From Clostridiales bacterium UBA3277 (lineage in GTDB: Bacteria > Bacillota > Clostridia > Oscillospirales > Oscillospiraceae), in assembly GCA_002362145.1 (NCBI GenBank), contig DETX01000028.1, positions 11,181 through 17,640 of the forward strand: a stretch of DNA of 6,460 bases, in the 5' to 3' direction. Below the pieces are notes generated by a model. That model did not search any database and was not told the origin of the DNA. It saw nothing but the letters and a program-made list of their open reading frames with translations. This document shows positions 4,336-6,460 of this stretch, piece by piece. Numbering within the stretch: the first letter of the stretch is position 1; the number at the start of each line of letters is the position of its first letter. The position numbers and the translations under genes were made by a program.

Positions 4336-5490
4336 ATGACAAAAATCGATATCTACTCCGGCTTTCTGGGCGCTGGCAAGACCACGCTCATCAAAAAAAT
4401 GATCGCCGAGGGCTACCAGGGACAGAAGCTGGTCCTCATCGAAAACGAGTTCGGCGAAATCGGCATCGACGGGGGCTTCCTCCAGGACGCGGGCATCAAC
4501 ATCACCGAGATGAACTCCGGCTGCATCTGCTGCTCTCTGGTGGGCGACTTCGGCCGGGCCCTTCAGCAGGTCATCGCCGAGTACCATCCCGACCGGATTC
4601 TCATTGAGCCCTCCGGCGTGGGCAAGCTCTCCGATGTCATCGGCGCGGTGAACAAGGTCACCAATGACGAAGTGACCCTGGGCTATACCGTGGCGGTGGC
4701 CGACGCGGGGAAGGTCAAGGTCTATATGAAGAACTTCGGGGAGTTCTACAACAACCAGGTCGAGACCGCCTCCACCATCATCCTGTCCCGGACCGACGCC
4801 ATTCCCCAGGCGAAGCTGGATGCCGCCGTGGCCATGCTGCGGGAGCATAACCAGGTGGCTACCATTGTCACCACCCCCTGGGCGGAGCTGACGGGCGAGC
4901 AGCTGCTGGCCGCTATGGAGGGCAAGGCCTCCCTGGCCGCGGAGCTTGCCAAAATGGAGCTTGAGCGCCTGGCTGCCAAGGACGAGGAAGAGGAGCACCA
5001 CCATCATCATGATGATGAGGAGCATGACCATTGCTGCCATCACGACCATGACGAAGAGCATGAGCACTGCCATCATCACGATCACGACGAGGAGCACGAG
5101 CACTGCCATCACCACGATCACGACGAGGAGCACGAACACTGCTGCCATCATGACCATGAGGAAGAACACGACCACGATGAGCACTGCGGCTGCCACCACC
5201 ATCACCACCACCACGCCGACGAGGTCTTTACCTCCTGGGGCACCGAGACGGCCAAGAAATTCGACCGGGAGACGGTGGAGAAGGCCCTCCATGAGCTGGA
5301 CGAGGGTAAGTATGGCATGATCCTCAGAGCCAAGGGCATCCTTCCCGCCGCTGACGGCCCCTGGATTCACTTTGACTATGTGCCCGGAGAGTTTAACGTC
5401 CGCACCGGCGCTGCCGACGTGACCGGCAAGCTATGCGTCATCGGCTCCAAGCTGGATGAGGCGGGCATCGAGAAATTGTTTGGGGTGTAA
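4336..5490 (+). CDS. CobW/COG0523 GTPase metallochaperone with a very large His/Cys-rich insert
   Basis: This 384-residue cytoplasmic protein belongs to the G3E GTPases that hand metals (zinc, cobalt and others) to client proteins; B. subtilis YciC and zinc chaperones of the ZNG1 type are relatives. Motifs: Walker A GFLGAGKTT (9-17), ENEFGE (36-41), metal motif GCICC (62-66), EPSGVG (91-96), and SRTD (151-154) at the base-recognition position. Residues 221-293 hold 37 His and 8 Cys, mostly in five 12-residue repeats. A CobW C-terminal domain follows (about 295-384; YGMILRAKGILP, WIHFDYVPGEF). The start at 4336 is chosen because AAGGTG (4321-4326) is 9 bases upstream and the GTPase strand begins directly; a GTG at 4324 would add four residues inside the leader. 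It is co-transcribed with the next gene, 2 bases away. Zinc is the likely metal, but nickel or cobalt cannot be excluded. Confidence 0.93.
   Translation: MTKIDIYSGFLGAGKTTLIKKMIAEGYQGQKLVLIENEFGEIGIDGGFLQDAGINITEMNSGCICCSLVGDFGRALQQVIAEYHPDRILIEPSGVGKLSDVIGAVNKVTNDEVTLGYTVAVADAGKVKVYMKNFGEFYNNQVETASTIILSRTDAIPQAKLDAAVAMLREHNQVATIVTTPWAELTGEQLLAAMEGKASLAAELAKMELERLAAKDEEEEHHHHHDDEEHDHCCHHDHDEEHEHCHHHDHDEEHEHCHHHDHDEEHEHCCHHDHEEEHDHDEHCGCHHHHHHHADEVFTSWGTETAKKFDRETVEKALHELDEGKYGMILRAKGILPAADGPWIHFDYVPGEFNVRTGAADVTGKLCVIGSKLDEAGIEKLFGV
5005..5184 (+). repeat. Five tandem 36-base repeats encoding 12-residue His/Asp/Glu/Cys units
   Basis: Residues 224-283 of the CobW protein fall into five 12-residue units close to HDHDEEHEHCHH (starting at residues 224, 236, 248, 260 and 272). 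The three middle units are nearly identical in protein and very similar in DNA, which points to recent duplication. Such tracts can change length by replication slippage and are prone to assembly error. Confidence 0.85.
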
Positions 5491-5492
5491 CT

Positions 5493-6437
5493 ATGCAGCA
5501 GATTCCGGTATATGCCTTTACAGGCTTCTTGGATTCCGGCAAGACCAAATTTATCCAGGAGACATTGGAGGACCCCCGGTTTAATTCCGGTGAGAAAACC
5601 CTGCTTCTGGTCTTTGAAGAGGGGGAGGAGGAGTATGACTTCTCCACCTACCCCGGGAAAAACGTCTATTTGGAGGTTCTGGACCAGAAAACCGTCACCA
5701 CGAAGGAGCTCAGCGACCTTGCCAAAAAGTACAAGGCCGAGCGGGTGGTGGCGGAGCTCAACGGGATGCAGCAGGTGGGAGACCTCTATATGCGCTTCCC
5801 GGAGAACTGGGCAGTGGCCCAGGAGATCATGTTCGCCGATTCCACCACCATCCTGGCCTACAACGCCAATATGCGCAATCTGGTCATGGACAAGCTGGTG
5901 GGGGCCCAGATGATCGCCTTCAACCGCCTGGAGCCCGGGACGGATGTGATGCCCTTCCATAAGCTGGCCCGGGCGGCCAACCGGAATGTGGACATCCTCT
6001 ACGACTATACCGACGGCACCACCGCCCCGGACACCATCGAGGACCCTCTGCCCTGGGACATGGAGGCCCCGGTGATCACCATTAAGGACGAGGACTACGC
6101 CCTGTGGTATCGGGACGTCTCCGAGGAACCTCAGAAATACGACGGAAAGACCGTGAATTTCAAGGCCCAGGTGGCCATGCTCCGCCGGGATAAAAACGGG
6201 ATGTTTGCCCCCGGCCGGTTTGTCATGACCTGCTGCGTCCAGGATATCCAGTTCTGCGGCATTCCCTGCCGGTATGCCCAGGCGGCGGAGCTGGAATCCC
6301 GGTCCTGGGTCATGGTCACGGCTAAGGTCAGCTGTGAAAAGCACCGCCTGTACAAAGGAGAGGCGGGCCCCATGCTCACTGCTCTGTCCATAGAAAAGAA
6401 CGCCCCTCCCGCCGAACCGGACGTGGCGACTTTCTAA
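5493..6437 (+). CDS. Degenerate CobW-like P-loop protein with a YcgQ/TIGR03943-like C-terminal domain
   Basis: The 314-residue protein begins like a CobW GTPase: VYAFTGFLDSGKTKFIQ, with a valid Walker A (GFLDSGKT, 11-18) in which Asp replaces the usual Gly. Other family motifs are altered: FEEGEEEYD (41-49) stands where ENEFGE is expected, the CxCC metal motif is missing, ELNG (88-91) replaces EPSG, and FNRLEPGTD (143-151) holds the base-recognition region. From about 220 the sequence resembles the C-terminal domain of YcgQ/TIGR03943 proteins, partners of YcgR-type permeases: KTVNFKAQV, then FVMTCCVQD (243-251), SWVMVTAKV (271-279). Cysteines 247, 248, 255, 259 and 281 could bind metal. It starts 2 bases after the CobW stop with a weak GGGGTG site (5482-5487), suggesting translational coupling. 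I infer a metal-linked partner or regulator of the upstream chaperone; the C-terminal assignment is from memory of the family pattern. The last 23 bases of the window show nothing. Confidence 0.75.
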   Translation: MQQIPVYAFTGFLDSGKTKFIQETLEDPRFNSGEKTLLLVFEEGEEEYDFSTYPGKNVYLEVLDQKTVTTKELSDLAKKYKAERVVAELNGMQQVGDLYMRFPENWAVAQEIMFADSTTILAYNANMRNLVMDKLVGAQMIAFNRLEPGTDVMPFHKLARAANRNVDILYDYTDGTTAPDTIEDPLPWDMEAPVITIKDEDYALWYRDVSEEPQKYDGKTVNFKAQVAMLRRDKNGMFAPGRFVMTCCVQDIQFCGIPCRYAQAAELESRSWVMVTAKVSCEKHRLYKGEAGPMLTALSIEKNAPPAEPDVATF

Positions 6438-6460
6438 TACTGATATTCAATAAAAGACTT

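Noticed and set aside
5005..5184. 36-base tandem repeats as a CRISPR array
   Set aside because: Repeats are directly adjacent without spacers and encode an in-frame His-rich protein tract.
4189..5370. Long minus-strand frame opposite the CobW gene, rich in Val/Met/Ala
   Set aside because: It is the antisense shadow of GC-rich codons and His repeats; the plus-strand frame has all CobW motifs and a promoter.
5376..6344. Long minus-strand frame opposite the second operon gene
   Set aside because: Antisense shadow; it lacks a ribosome site and recognisable motifs, while the plus-strand gene has a P-loop and operon context.

Overview
The window looks like chromosomal DNA of a GC-rich, spore-forming Firmicute, most likely a gut Clostridia of the Oscillospiraceae type (Flavonifractor, Oscillibacter or Intestinimonas-like). 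Reasons: Gram-positive style Shine-Dalgarno sites, a DUF3794/SPOCS plus LysM spore-coat protein, strong use of GC-ending codons, and short hairpin terminators. The genus is inferred from style, not proven.

Layout. Positions 1-1229 hold the end of a branched-chain amino acid ABC transporter operon: livG (5' end outside the window), then livF 4 bases later. A hairpin pair with a T-run closes it (1248-1318). A 49-residue hydrophobic small protein (1319-1468) starts directly on that terminator. After a sporulation-sigma-like promoter (1472-1501) comes a 498-residue SPOCS/LysM protein (1534-3030), similar in layout to the spore coat morphogenetic protein SipL.

From about 3033 to 4065 the composition changes. 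An AT-rich peptidase S51 (dipeptidase E-like) gene on the minus strand (3306-3923), with its own promoter, sits beside a roughly 190-base run of hairpins. The whole block is bounded by inverted repeats: 17 of 17 identical inner bases and 14 of 14 identical outer bases, with 6-7 unmatched bases between them. No transposase is visible. It reads as a transposase-less mobile cassette carrying a passenger gene. The outer 14-base pair looks like two halves of an intrinsic terminator, suggesting insertion into the terminator of the SPOCS gene.

From 4267 a promoter with a perfect extended -10 drives a two-gene operon. The first gene is a CobW/COG0523 GTPase (4336-5490) with a canonical CICC metal motif and a very large His/Cys-rich insert built from five 12-residue repeats. 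The second (5493-6437) is a degenerate CobW-like P-loop protein that lacks the Cys motif and is joined to a C-terminal domain resembling YcgQ/TIGR03943. The pair suggests metal (probably zinc) allocation or transport; the operon may continue past the right edge.

The most unusual points are the inverted-repeat cassette and its apparent insertion into a terminator, the terminator whose 3' arm doubles as a ribosome binding site, and the paired canonical and degenerate CobW proteins.
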